Notes under the pieces: model-generated
Databases searched by the model: none
Seen by the model: the letters and a program-made list of their open reading frames with translations, nothing else
Told to the model about the DNA's origin: nothing
Made by a program: the position numbers and the translations under genes
From: Terasakiella sp033100395
GTDB taxonomy: Bacteria; Pseudomonadota; Alphaproteobacteria; Rhodospirillales; Terasakiellaceae
Reading direction: 5' to 3'
DNA length: 64,000 nucleotides
Assembly: GCF_033100395.1 (NCBI RefSeq)
Contig: NZ_JAWLVJ010000011.1
Location: forward strand, 81,146 to 145,145
Part shown: positions 44,996 to 52,910 of the stretch, one piece after another
Position numbering within the stretch: position 1 is the first letter of the stretch
Layout: every line of letters begins with the position of its first letter

Positions 44996-46636
44996 TTACA
45001 TGCCGGAATTGCGTGCCCGGCGTTCAATCGTTTCATCCGGGGTGAGGAATTCACGCATATGGTTGGCGGCCCCGGTACCTGCTTCGGCATAGATGTTATA
45101 AACGCGATCAATGCCGGCGGCTTCCAGTTTGGGTACATCTTCATGGAATTTGGCGGTGGCCACGATGGGACCTTCATAGCCGCGTTCGCGCAATTGTTTG
45201 GCGGCCTGGCGGTTAGCTTTGGGGTTTGGCATGGCCAGCAGGATCAGGTTGATATCGCTTTGGCTTTCTTCCATGCGGGACCAGAATTCCGGGTTGGTGG
45301 CATCACCGCGCAGCACATTACGGCCATTTTCCACCTGACGCATCACTTCGCGGTCATCCTGGTCGATCCCCAGAATTTGCCCGTCTACCATGGCATCCAT
45401 CTGGTCATAGGCCGCACAGCCCACACGCCCCATGCCAAAGACCATGATCTTGTTGCCTTTCAGCGCAATATCTTCATCACCGCTAAGCCGTCCTTTGCCT
45501 TCGTGCTTTTTAAGGTGGTGACGGTATTTGGCGTAAATTTTGTCGGCAAAGGCGTTAAAGGGGGAGGCAATGACGAAAGAGGCAGAAAGTGTCAATGCAA
45601 TCACGGTCAGCCATTCATTGCCGAGCCAGCCTGCCCCAATGGCAATGGCGGCAACGATCAGGCCGAATTCGCTATAGTTCCCAAGGCTGAGGGCTGCCAG
45701 CGTACTGGAACGAGCGCGCACTTTCAGCTTGGTAAAGAGCTTGAAGAACAAGGCTGTCTTAAACGGGATCAGCAACAAGAGGATCAGGGCAGCGCCTGCG
45801 GTTTCCCACGTCGGCAGGCCCGTTAAGCCAATGGTCAGGAAGAAACAAACGAGGAAAACATCCTTGAAACCGATTAATGTGTGGGCCAATTCACTGCCTT
45901 TATGATGGCTTGCCAGCAACAGGCCGAAGATCAGCGCACCCAAATCCCCCTTCATGCCAACCATTTCAAAGACAGCTGCCCCGCCTAAGGCCATGACGAA
46001 GCCAAAAACAGCAAGCAGTTCTTTATGCCCTGCCCATTCCATCAGTTTGCCAAGGAAATGACGCCCGGGGATGAGCATAAGCAGCGCCAGCGCCCAGGGT
46101 GATGGCACTTTACCGGAAGAAACCGCCAGAAACAGCACAGCGGCGATATCCTGCATAACAAGTACACCGATGGCGATCTGGCCGTAACGTGACGTCAACG
46201 CGCCGCGATCTTCCATGGTCTTAACGGCAAAGACGGTGCTGGAAAAAGAAAGGGCAAAGGCAACGATCAGCGCGGTGGATATATCCATTCCGTCAAACAT
46301 CAGGACGCCACCAATGCTTAACATCATCAGCAAGGCCCCGGTCACCACAATGGAAATCCCCATATGGATGGTGGTCGATGCCCAAATTTCTGGCTTTAAG
46401 AGGTTGGCGATGCGTAATTTCAACCCGATGGTGAACAACAGAAGAGTGACGCCCAAATCAGCGATTTTGCGCAGGAAGTCGTCGCCTTCCGCACCCATCA
46501 CATGCAGGATGAAGCCCGCGATCAGAAAGCCGACCATGGGCGGCAGTTTGATCTGTCGGCATAACAGGCCAAAGGCAAAGGCAATGGCAATCCAGGCTGG
46601 ATCGCGATAATCAATGGCAATAAGAAGGGTTTCCAT
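44996..46636 (-). CDS. CPA2-type cation:proton antiporter with RCK (TrkA-N) domain
   Basis: 546 residues. About 12 transmembrane segments (1-385) form a Na+/H+ exchanger domain. A cytoplasmic TrkA-N nucleotide-binding domain follows (about 390-510; KIMVFGMGRVGCAAYDQM). This is the KefB/YbaL layout of K+ or Na+ efflux antiporters. No glutathione-gated partner protein gene is adjacent. The DUF3012 lipoprotein gene follows on the same strand. Confidence 0.9.
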   Translation of the reverse strand: METLLIAIDYRDPAWIAIAFAFGLLCRQIKLPPMVGFLIAGFILHVMGAEGDDFLRKIADLGVTLLLFTIGLKLRIANLLKPEIWASTTIHMGISIVVTGALLMMLSIGGVLMFDGMDISTALIVAFALSFSSTVFAVKTMEDRGALTSRYGQIAIGVLVMQDIAAVLFLAVSSGKVPSPWALALLMLIPGRHFLGKLMEWAGHKELLAVFGFVMALGGAAVFEMVGMKGDLGALIFGLLLASHHKGSELAHTLIGFKDVFLVCFFLTIGLTGLPTWETAGAALILLLLIPFKTALFFKLFTKLKVRARSSTLAALSLGNYSEFGLIVAAIAIGAGWLGNEWLTVIALTLSASFVIASPFNAFADKIYAKYRHHLKKHEGKGRLSGDEDIALKGNKIMVFGMGRVGCAAYDQMDAMVDGQILGIDQDDREVMRQVENGRNVLRGDATNPEFWSRMEESQSDINLILLAMPNPKANRQAAKQLRERGYEGPIVATAKFHEDVPKLEAAGIDRVYNIYAEAGTGAANHMREFLTPDETIERRARNSGM

Positions 46637-46717
46637 CCACTATACCCCCTGGGACGTCTTGATCTTATTCTTTTGTAGCTTCGGGCTTTTTGCCTTTTAT
46701 TTCAAGGCTTATCGGCT

Positions 46718-47266
46718 TTAAAAACGCTCTGACACCCAGATGGCGAATTTGGAACCGGATTTGATGGCTTTACTCAGGATACTGTAACCCGGCGCGTCTT
46801 CTGCGCCATGTTGATACCCGATGTCGCGGTGTTCCAGTTCTTCTTCGCGGAACTTGGCGAAGGTTTCGCGCAATTCCGGTTCTGTCTCACCCAATTCTTC
46901 GATCTGATCGGCATAGTGACCATCAATGGTTTCTTCCACCGCAACCGTGCAGGCCATGGCCGCTTTTTCCCCCAGCAGGGCTGTACCTGCGCCAAGGGCA
47001 AAACCAGCGGCATGCCAGATAGGCGTGAAAAAGGTTGGGCGCACGCGTCGTTTAGCTGCCATCTTGTTGAAGGTATCCAGATGGACTTCTTCCTGTTCCA
47101 GCATATGGGCGAGCAGTTCTTTCTTATCACTTTTACCAAGGACCGCCATCTGACCTTTGTAAATGCGCACAGCCCCATATTCGCCCGCCTGATCCACGCG
47201 GATCATACGTTCTACCATCTGGTCGTGATTTAGATCACCGGGCATGCGCCCTTTTGCTGTGCTCAT
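46718..47266 (-). CDS. coq7: Demethoxyubiquinone hydroxylase Coq7
   Basis: 182 residues. This is a di-iron monooxygenase of ubiquinone synthesis. Ferritin-like motifs are Glu29 (QAGEYGA), Glu59/His62 (EQEEVH), VAVEETIDGHY and the C-terminal EEELEHRDIG. It belongs to a minus-strand run yqaA-dsbB-coq7, 21 bases after dsbB. It indicates aerobic ubiquinone synthesis in this cell. Confidence 0.95.
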   Translation of the reverse strand: MSTAKGRMPGDLNHDQMVERMIRVDQAGEYGAVRIYKGQMAVLGKSDKKELLAHMLEQEEVHLDTFNKMAAKRRVRPTFFTPIWHAAGFALGAGTALLGEKAAMACTVAVEETIDGHYADQIEELGETEPELRETFAKFREEELEHRDIGYQHGAEDAPGYSILSKAIKSGSKFAIWVSERF

Positions 47267-47287
47267 GATATGCTCTTATTCGAAAGA

Positions 47288-47803
47288 TTATGTGTTGGCT
47301 TTTAGTTTACGGATGATTGACAGGCTCGTAAAGCTACTTGCGGCTAAAAACAGGCTGCCGATGGTGTTGTAAACCGTGATGGAAATCCCCAGCATGACCC
47401 AGTCCTTGGTATCACAGGCCTTGACCGGTTCGGCCATGATGGAGGCTTTGAGGTCTTCAAAGCTCATATTCATGGACTGAGCACCACTGCAGGCGGCCTG
47501 CCAATAACCTTCTTCCACACCGAAGTGATAAAAGGCGATTGATCCGCCGATCATAAAGGAAATGCCACAGCCAGCAAGGGCGGCTTGCTGTGTAAAGCTG
47601 CCGGGTTTGCCGATAATGGCGAAAAGGGCAAACAGGCCAGAGGCCACATAGGGGATGCGCTGATACAGGCACAGAACGCAAGGCTCAATGCCGACGACGT
47701 ACTGTACGAAATAGGCCGTGCTCAGGCCTCCAAGACAGACCAAAAAGATAAACAGGCCGGGCAGTTTTGGGTTCTGGGAGATACGTTCAATCAGATAGGT
47801 CAT
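47288..47803 (-). CDS. dsbB: Disulfide bond formation protein DsbB
   Basis: 171 residues with four transmembrane helices. It reoxidises DsbA and passes electrons to quinone. Redox cysteines are Cys42/Cys45 (PCVLC) and the second periplasmic pair Cys105 and Cys130. It follows the yqaA-like gene by three bases. Confidence 0.93.
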   Translation of the reverse strand: MTYLIERISQNPKLPGLFIFLVCLGGLSTAYFVQYVVGIEPCVLCLYQRIPYVASGLFALFAIIGKPGSFTQQAALAGCGISFMIGGSIAFYHFGVEEGYWQAACSGAQSMNMSFEDLKASIMAEPVKACDTKDWVMLGISITVYNTIGSLFLAASSFTSLSIIRKLKANT

Positions 47804-47806
47804 GAT

Positions 47807-48388
47807 TTAATGCCATAATTTCAAAAGGGCGAACCCGCCAACTAGCAGAACAACAAAAGCAAGGCTGAGTTTACCCAGATGCTGTTCTATAAAGATTTTG
47901 ATGGGTGCACCGAACTTCCACAAAAGCGCGGCGATCAGGAAAAAGCGCGCCCCGCGCCCCACAAGCGATGTCAGGGCAAAAGATGTCAAATCCATTTGGG
48001 TCACCCCACTTGCGATGGTGAAAAGCTTGTAAGGGATGGGAGAGAAGCCAGCGGAGAAGACGATCAGGACGCCATGTTCGTTATAAAGTTCTTTCACCGC
48101 CTCAAACTTGGCTGCGGCATGATAGAATTCCAGCACGGGCTGAGCCACGGTTTCAAACAGGCCATAACCAATCCCGTATCCTGCAATCCCGCCAAGCACC
48201 GAAGAAATGGTGCAAAGGGTTGCAATTTTCCAGGCCTGATCACGCGCTGCCAAAATCATCGGGATCATCACAATGTCTGGCGGGATCGGGAAGAAAGAGC
48301 TTTCGGCAAAGGAAACCACACAGAGAATCAAAATGGCATATTGGTGGGCTGCCAAATTCATGGTCCAGTCATAGCATCGTTGAAGCAC
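47807..48388 (-). CDS. DedA/YqaA family membrane protein
   Basis: 193 residues, with several hydrophobic segments and the VTT-type text FFPIPPDIVMIPMI and GRGARFFLIAALLWKFG. DedA proteins act in lipid carrier flipping and membrane balance; YqaA members are uncharacterised. It is the first gene of the yqaA-dsbB-coq7 run. Confidence 0.85.
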   Translation of the reverse strand: MLQRCYDWTMNLAAHQYAILILCVVSFAESSFFPIPPDIVMIPMILAARDQAWKIATLCTISSVLGGIAGYGIGYGLFETVAQPVLEFYHAAAKFEAVKELYNEHGVLIVFSAGFSPIPYKLFTIASGVTQMDLTSFALTSLVGRGARFFLIAALLWKFGAPIKIFIEQHLGKLSLAFVVLLVGGFALLKLWH

Positions 48389-48411
48389 GTTTTTTGATCC
48401 TGTGTTGATGA

Positions 48412-48579
48412 TTGAATTCAGCGCTGTTTACCAGTCGTCTGGCTGCTTCGCAACGTGTTATGGACGAAGAAGATGAAGAAATTATGTCAAAGCTGCCCCC
48501 CATTGCAGATATGGGTGAAAAAAACACTTGCGCCGTAATGTGTGACGAACTAAAAGAAGGCAACCGAACCAGTGAATAG
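48412..48579 (+). CDS. Possible small acidic protein (55 or 39 residues)
   Basis: A frame from TTG 48412 (or ATG 48460) to 48579 reads an Asp/Glu-rich peptide (VMDEEDEEIMSKLPP...CAVMCDELKEGN). It ends seven bases before tRNA-Leu. No clear ribosome site. The opposite-strand frame across this region runs through the tRNA and is less likely. It may be chance; the 198-bp gap (48389-48586) holds nothing else I can support. Confidence 0.25.
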   Translation: MNSALFTSRLAASQRVMDEEDEEIMSKLPPIADMGEKNTCAVMCDELKEGNRTSE

Positions 48580-48586
48580 CTGCTAT

Positions 48587-48673
48587 GGCGGCGTGATGGA
48601 ATTGGTAGACGTGAGGGATTCAAAATCCCTTGTCCTTACGGACGTGCCGGTTCGACTCCGGCCGCCGCTACCA
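48587..48673 (+). tRNA. tRNA-Leu (anticodon CAA)
   Basis: Class II tRNA of 87 nt with encoded CCA. Acceptor GGCGGCG pairs with CGCCGCT (a terminal G-U). The D loop has GGAATTGGTAGAC, the anticodon loop is TTCAAAA giving anticodon CAA (codon UUG), and a variable arm and GGTTCGACTCC T loop follow. tRNA-Leu genes are common integration sites; an accessory stretch begins right after it, but no att repeat was seen. Confidence 0.95.
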
Positions 48674-48731
48674 TTTTAGCTTGTTCACTTGGTTCGGTTT
48701 TTTATTGCTTATATATGTTCTGTTTTTGTTC

Positions 48732-48760
48732 TTGATTTTTCCGTGTATTTCAGCTATATA
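48732..48760 (+). promoter_or_regulatory. Promoter of the structured leader, copy 1
   Basis: -35 TTGATT (48732-48737), 17-bp spacer, -10 TATATA (48755-48760). The first hairpin starts about 12 bases later, so transcription should begin near 48768. Copy 2 has a related promoter (TAGATT / TATATA). Confidence 0.65.
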
Positions 48761-48767
48761 AGAAAAT

Positions 48768-48865
48768 AGTCAACAGCAGAAGTGTGCCCGGATGGTGCCT
48801 TCTGCTGTTTTCGTTTCTGAAAGCCGCTCTTCCCAAATCGGGAAGGGCGGCTTTTTTGTTTTTAA
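48768..48865 (+). ncRNA. Structured leader RNA, copy 1 (hairpin plus terminator)
   Basis: Hairpin 1: AACAGCAGAAG (48772-48782) with CTTCTGCTGTT (48799-48809), 16-nt loop. Hairpin 2: AAGCCGCTCTTCCC (48821-48834) with its complement (48840-48853), then TTTTTTG, an intrinsic terminator. The gene start follows 25 bases later. Copy 2 at 63300-63397 has the same plan and a compensatory change in hairpin 1 (a C-G pair becomes G-C). It could be an attenuator or riboswitch leader, or an sRNA with read-through. Confidence 0.7.
48820..48865 (+). terminator. Intrinsic terminator inside leader copy 1
   Basis: A 14-bp stem with one T-G pair and an AAATC loop, followed by TTTTTTGTTTTT. It lies between the promoter and the coding start, so expression of the gene needs read-through. 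Confidence 0.85.
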
Positions 48866-48890
48866 TCTCAGAATCAAAAGGATGACGCAG

Positions 48891-50078
48891 ATGTCACTTT
48901 TCCCAGATTTTTCAAATATGTTTCGTGTTGGTAAAACCATCAGTCAGGATGCGAACGCAGACCCAAATGATGTGCTGAACACCAAAAATGCTCTCGCCCA
49001 GACCGGGGATTATCAGGTGCCGGATTTCGGCATCACCGATGTACCTGACATGGGAATGATTGATGGCCTTAAAAGTTTCCAGCAGAAGAATGGCCTGAAA
49101 GTTGACGGTGTGATGAAACCTGGTGGGCCTACGGAAAGCAAGATGGCAGATGTGCTCGCCACCCAAGGGGGGGATGGCGTTGATCCACAGTCTCCGAAGA
49201 AACCCATAAACCCAAAACCGGGTAAAATTGATCCGTTGACAGGTTTGCCCGAAGTAAAAATGCCGAAACCCAAAACACCCGGCAAGGGCCTGTGGGAACC
49301 AGTTGGGCAGGCCCCCAAACCCGTGACAACACCCTGGTTTCAATCCCCCAAGGTCCAGCCATTGCCGGATGAAGATCATTCTGCTAACACCCGCGCGCTG
49401 GACGGCATGCTGCAATATACCAAAAACGGCTCTCTACCTGCCCTTTTTGCGGACAGTTTGAAAACGGGGGATGAAAAAGCCGTCAATGAATTTGCCAATT
49501 TCATGCAGCAACTGAACGCCCGCAAACCCGAGCGTGCAGCAGCGTTTGAACAGGAGGTCATGAGTAAATTACCCGAACAGGGGAAGCAGTCTATTCAGGC
49601 ATATGCTCAACAACAAGACGGAGATGTGTCTCAAGCGTCGGATGATGATTATCAGGATTCCGAAAAATGTATGGAATTGAAATCTCAGTATGATGAAGAT
49701 ATTCAAAGATCGAATGATGCGTGGAATGATTACTTGGACAAACAGGATGAGCTTGATGGCGTCAGTCAGGATGCCAAGGATGCATTGGATAATCTAAGAG
49801 ATATCTTGACTGAAGTTCTTTTTGGTATCGTTCTTAGAGGTGTACGAAAAGGAAATGTTCGTGGCGCAATTGATCAGGCAAAAAAGCCTGTAAATTGGCT
49901 GGATGTATTTGACAATGCCTGGACGCTTTATGAAGCAAAAGGAAAGGAAGAGGAACTGCAAAAAGAAGCCAAGAAATATAAGGAAGATAGTGAATTCTGG
50001 AAAAAAGAAAGTGAAAAAACTCTTTTAATTGCAGGTAAAAATTATCATTGCAAAATTCACAGCTGGAAAAAGAGTTAA
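48891..50078 (+). CDS. Peptidoglycan-binding-like domain protein with unknown C-terminus
   Basis: 395 residues from the ATG at 48891, with AAAGGA eight bases upstream. A longer frame from 48792 would cover the leader hairpins and is rejected. The N-terminal domain (about 18-85) resembles PG_binding_1 and has MIDGLKSFQQKNGLKVDGVMKPGGPTE. It is shared with the 63412 gene. A Pro/Lys-rich linker (about 95-165) follows, then a helical, charged C-terminal part (about 245-395) with coiled-coil character and no family I recognise. No signal peptide is obvious. A variable C-terminal effector is possible; this is inference. Confidence 0.75.
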   Translation: MSLFPDFSNMFRVGKTISQDANADPNDVLNTKNALAQTGDYQVPDFGITDVPDMGMIDGLKSFQQKNGLKVDGVMKPGGPTESKMADVLATQGGDGVDPQSPKKPINPKPGKIDPLTGLPEVKMPKPKTPGKGLWEPVGQAPKPVTTPWFQSPKVQPLPDEDHSANTRALDGMLQYTKNGSLPALFADSLKTGDEKAVNEFANFMQQLNARKPERAAAFEQEVMSKLPEQGKQSIQAYAQQQDGDVSQASDDDYQDSEKCMELKSQYDEDIQRSNDAWNDYLDKQDELDGVSQDAKDALDNLRDILTEVLFGIVLRGVRKGNVRGAIDQAKKPVNWLDVFDNAWTLYEAKGKEEELQKEAKKYKEDSEFWKKESEKTLLIAGKNYHCKIHSWKKS

Positions 50079-51103
50079 TTCTCTTCGTTGCAGTTCATCA
50101 AATTCGGCATGAATCTTTCGTCAAAGGGAACTGTTATCTGAAGATAGCTACCGGCGTTTTCATATGCTTTTTTTAGTTGATTGGAAACGTCGGCGCCGCT
50201 TCTTTGTGCCATCAAGAGCCAACCGTATGCTTCACGATTACTGTGAGCTAAGTCAGGATCGTTTGAACTAAATACTTCTCCCAGTTTGATCATGGAGGGA
50301 ACATGCCCGCATTCTGCGAGGTTGATTAAGCTGAATTGTCCTTCGCCTTTTCTGTTATTGCCAAAGGTTCCTTTGATAAGCTCATTACTGTGAAAATAAG
50401 CGATATTCTTGTCCTGCTTACTTAAAGAAATTAGGTGACGATCTGCTGCAAACAGGCTTTGTTTGATTTGTCTGCCGTCAATATATTTTACACCATTTCC
50501 TGTGAGGAGGGATTTAGCAAGAAGGTAATGTTTTTCTCTGTTTGTTAAAATTTCTTCATACCAATGAATGCCGTGTTTTAATAACGGTGTTATTTGTCTG
50601 TCTCTTAGGTGTCTATGAGTTCGTATGGCAGGGTTCATATCATTTTGAGTTATGGCATTAACTAAAAAATATCGAAAAAACTCATTGGTTAACTCCTCTG
50701 AATGTGTTGCTCCGTGTCCAAGTGAATGTTTCCAGGCAACGATTGCATAATAATAAGGTCCGCCCATATCCGCAGCACGTTTAAAATGCTCATACGCTTT
50801 GGCAGGGTCATATGGCACGCAGATTTCACGATCATACATTTCACCAAGCACGACACGCGCAGCATATTCATCTTCCGGGTCTTTAAGTGCTTTTTGTAAT
50901 CGCGCGTTCAAGGACGTGCAGTCACCATGAATACCTTTATCAAAATCTCTATGGAAGTGACTGGAGTTCCCCGCGAGCAATTCCTTTGCTGGAAGTTTGG
51001 GCAGAGGTTTGGAAACATCAATAGCCTGCGCGTTCTCTGAGGAGATGCCCCAGAGCATTAGAAAGGCCAGTAAGCTGATTAGCGGGTGCTTAAACTCAAA
51101 CAT
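50075..51103 (-). CDS. Secreted Sel1-like repeat protein
   Basis: 342 residues from the ATG at 51103 (a TTG at 51118 is the alternative). Signal peptide is about 1-27 (ending NAQA). The body has Sel1/TPR-like helices such as KAYEHFKRAADMGGPYYYAIVAWKHSLGHG (about 100-130) and a later REAYGWLLMAQRSGAD. Sel1 proteins mediate protein contacts, often in the periplasm. The stop overlaps that of the convergent peptidoglycan-binding gene by four bases. Codon choice is more AT-rich than in the core genes, which fits an accessory origin. Confidence 0.7.
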   Translation of the reverse strand: MFEFKHPLISLLAFLMLWGISSENAQAIDVSKPLPKLPAKELLAGNSSHFHRDFDKGIHGDCTSLNARLQKALKDPEDEYAARVVLGEMYDREICVPYDPAKAYEHFKRAADMGGPYYYAIVAWKHSLGHGATHSEELTNEFFRYFLVNAITQNDMNPAIRTHRHLRDRQITPLLKHGIHWYEEILTNREKHYLLAKSLLTGNGVKYIDGRQIKQSLFAADRHLISLSKQDKNIAYFHSNELIKGTFGNNRKGEGQFSLINLAECGHVPSMIKLGEVFSSNDPDLAHSNREAYGWLLMAQRSGADVSNQLKKAYENAGSYLQITVPFDERFMPNLMNCNEEN

Positions 51104-51192
51104 TGCAATTTCATCCAATATAACAATTCAAACCATATTGCCCTATGAACGGGTTAGAGGGAATATTTGTTGTGGATAGAATTGCCAAAGAT

Positions 51193-51759
51193 TTATTCAG
51201 CAGGCCAGGGCACTGAGTCTGTGCAGTTATCAACCAGATAGACGTTGTTGCGGGTGTCGTTGTTGATGAAGACCTGGTTGGTGGCGGATTGTTTCAGGAA
51301 TTCTTTGTCGCATTGTGCGCTTTGTCCGGTGCCGACGACCAGTTGTTTGCCGGGGATGATCATGCAGCTGTGGGCGCGGTCCAGGTTGCTCCATTCCGGG
51401 CAGATGTCGTTTTCGACCTGATACTCACGTTTGCTGTCCCCCGGTGCGTTGAAGGACCACCAGCTGCCTTTTGCACTCCAGGACTTGCTGCTATCCCAGA
51501 CGCGATAGACTTTGACGGCTTCAACAGCTTCATAAACCTGGCCTTGACAGAGTTTGCCTTTGCCTTTTTCGCCTAAAGCATTGTCCAGTAACTCTTTATT
51601 CTGAGCTACCATCAGTCCGGCGGGGATCGGCCCGATCTGTCCGATGCAGTCAGGATTTGCTGTAGAATGGAGGGGGTGGGTGGTTTGCGTTGGGGCGCAG
51701 GCCGTTAGAAAACCGACAAATAAGGTTAATGTGGTCAGTTTTTTGAAATTTTTGAACAT
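51193..51759 (-). CDS. Putative lipoprotein of unknown function
   Basis: 188 residues from the ATG at 51759, giving a clean signal with lipobox LTAC and Cys21; an upstream start at 51801 would add 14 residues. The mature part has six cysteines (PDCIG, KLCQG, DICPEW, HSCMI, AQCDKE, DNCTDS) that may form disulfides in the periplasm. I recognise no family. The gene stands alone, 89 bases downstream of the Sel1-like gene start. Confidence 0.7.
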   Translation of the reverse strand: MFKNFKKLTTLTLFVGFLTACAPTQTTHPLHSTANPDCIGQIGPIPAGLMVAQNKELLDNALGEKGKGKLCQGQVYEAVEAVKVYRVWDSSKSWSAKGSWWSFNAPGDSKREYQVENDICPEWSNLDRAHSCMIIPGKQLVVGTGQSAQCDKEFLKQSATNQVFINNDTRNNVYLVDNCTDSVPWPAE

Positions 51760-51955
51760 GATCTGCACCCAGATAAGAAATAATTGATCCAAATTTAACA
51801 ATCAATACTAGACATAGTTATCAAGTATTCAAGCTTTTATATGTAGTCCGTATATAAGGCCTATCTGAATGGTTGAAATTGCCTATACGTTGGTCTAATA
51901 GTAAGATTGAGAAACTTGTGGTAAGATACTGAAAATAGAGAATATTTGTAATATA

Positions 51956-52000
51956 GTTGCGCACGCAACCAACTTTTTTTACAAATATGTTGCGCGAACC
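51956..52000. promoter_or_regulatory. Operator-like palindrome GTTGCGCACGCAAC and partial repeat
   Basis: A perfect palindrome GTTGCGCACGCAAC (51956-51969) is followed 20 bases later by a related TGTTGCGCGAACC (51989 onward). Both are GC islands in an AT-rich 322-bp gap (51760-52081) upstream of a small gene starting at 52082. A regulator site is likely; the regulator is unknown. The rest of the gap holds no other feature I can support. Confidence 0.45.
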
Positions 52001-52081
52001 TATGAGTTTGGTTACAAAAATACTCAAAGAAAAACAGCTACCTAATATAGCAACAGAGAGAAGCGTCTTAAGGAGAACACG

Positions 52082-52252
52082 ATGGACCCCCAAATGGTTT
52101 GGGACATGATGGACGAGAGCGAAGAGGACAAACACACTGCCCTTTGCCAGTCGATTGAACCAGAAGACGAAAAGAACAGTTACAAAGAAGAAAACACGTC
52201 CAAGGTTGCCCGAGGTTGGATGGGCTTCCCTGTCTATGGGTTGAATCGCTAA
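52082..52252 (+). CDS. Small acidic protein of unknown function (56 residues)
   Basis: The ATG at 52082 has AAGGAG seven bases upstream (CTTAAGGAGAACACG). The product starts MDPQMVWDMMDESEEDKH and ends RGWMGFPVYGLNR. It is acidic in the middle, with an aromatic C-terminus. A clear terminator follows 30 bases later, so this is a complete small transcription unit. A larger opposite-strand frame (51821-52282) lacks such signals. No family recognised. Confidence 0.6.
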   Translation: MDPQMVWDMMDESEEDKHTALCQSIEPEDEKNSYKEENTSKVARGWMGFPVYGLNR

Positions 52253-52282
52253 TCCACCTCTACCTTCTTCATTTAGATACAA

Positions 52283-52320
52283 AAAACCCCGCTTGATGTC
52301 TTTGCGGGGTTTTGTGTTTT
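52283..52320. terminator. Intrinsic terminator, probably bidirectional
   Basis: AAAACCCCGC (52283-52292) pairs with GCGGGGTTTT (52304-52313), with T-rich ends on both strands. It lies between the small plus-strand gene and the convergent minus-strand gene. Confidence 0.85.
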
Positions 52321-52334
52321 CAGGGGTCTGAAAC

Positions 52335-52838
52335 TTAGCGCTTTGTGATCACATCTTTGATGATATCCAGGACAATCTGGGTTCCTGTTTCGACTAACAG
52401 AACATCATTATCGACGATAACACGTTCTGTCCCTGGTGCAGGTGGCGGCAGGCGACGTGTCACTTCCTGAGGGAGATCACGTTTTGCCAGTCCGGGCGGC
52501 AGTGTGTCACGTTTGGCAAGGCCCTTGGGGAGCTGATCTTTTTTAGCCAGTCCAGGCGGCATTCCTTTATTCTTTCCTTTTCCTTTGGAATTACCTTTTC
52601 CTTTCCCTTTGTTCTTGTGTTTTTTACCGCCGTTGTCGTCGTCATCGTCTTCCATTTCTTCATCTTTTGATCGTGCAGCGGGTTTGACGCCTGCACGGTC
52701 CATGACTTCGCGGATGACACGTTTTTCCATTTCGCTGAAGATAATCTGACCGACTTCCTTGACGGTCTCGCGAGGGCTTTGGGCCTGAACCTGAAAAGAC
52801 AGGCCAACGAAAAATAAAATGAGAATTAGAATGCGCAT
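52335..52838 (-). CDS. Secreted CigR/RcnB-like protein
   Basis: 167 residues. Signal peptide is about 1-19. A short helix is followed by an Asp/Glu run, then a Lys/Gly-rich low-complexity block (about 70-92). Three PxGLAKxD repeats follow (PPGLAKKD, PKGLAKRD, PPGLAKRD) and a C-terminal domain ERVIVDNDVLLVETGTQIVLDII. This layout resembles the CigR/RcnB group of periplasmic proteins, of unclear function here. Confidence 0.75.
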   Translation of the reverse strand: MRILILILFFVGLSFQVQAQSPRETVKEVGQIIFSEMEKRVIREVMDRAGVKPAARSKDEEMEDDDDDNGGKKHKNKGKGKGNSKGKGKNKGMPPGLAKKDQLPKGLAKRDTLPPGLAKRDLPQEVTRRLPPPAPGTERVIVDNDVLLVETGTQIVLDIIKDVITKR

Positions 52839-52910
52839 TGTCGTCCTTTCCGATATTTTCCTGCAAGTGTGACAGGAACTTCCTCACCTGTCCAATTATA
52901 GGAGCCACTT

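Noticed and set aside
48369..48623. 84-residue minus-strand frame next to tRNA-Leu
   Set aside because: It overlaps the tRNA and has no ribosome site; low-complexity serine-rich text suggests a shadow.
48587..51103. Prophage or integrative element after the tRNA
   Set aside because: No integrase, phage structural gene or att repeat is visible; kept only as a low-confidence remark.
51821..52282. 153-residue minus-strand frame
   Set aside because: It lies antisense to a small gene with a clear ribosome site and terminator, runs through that terminator, and shows no family text.
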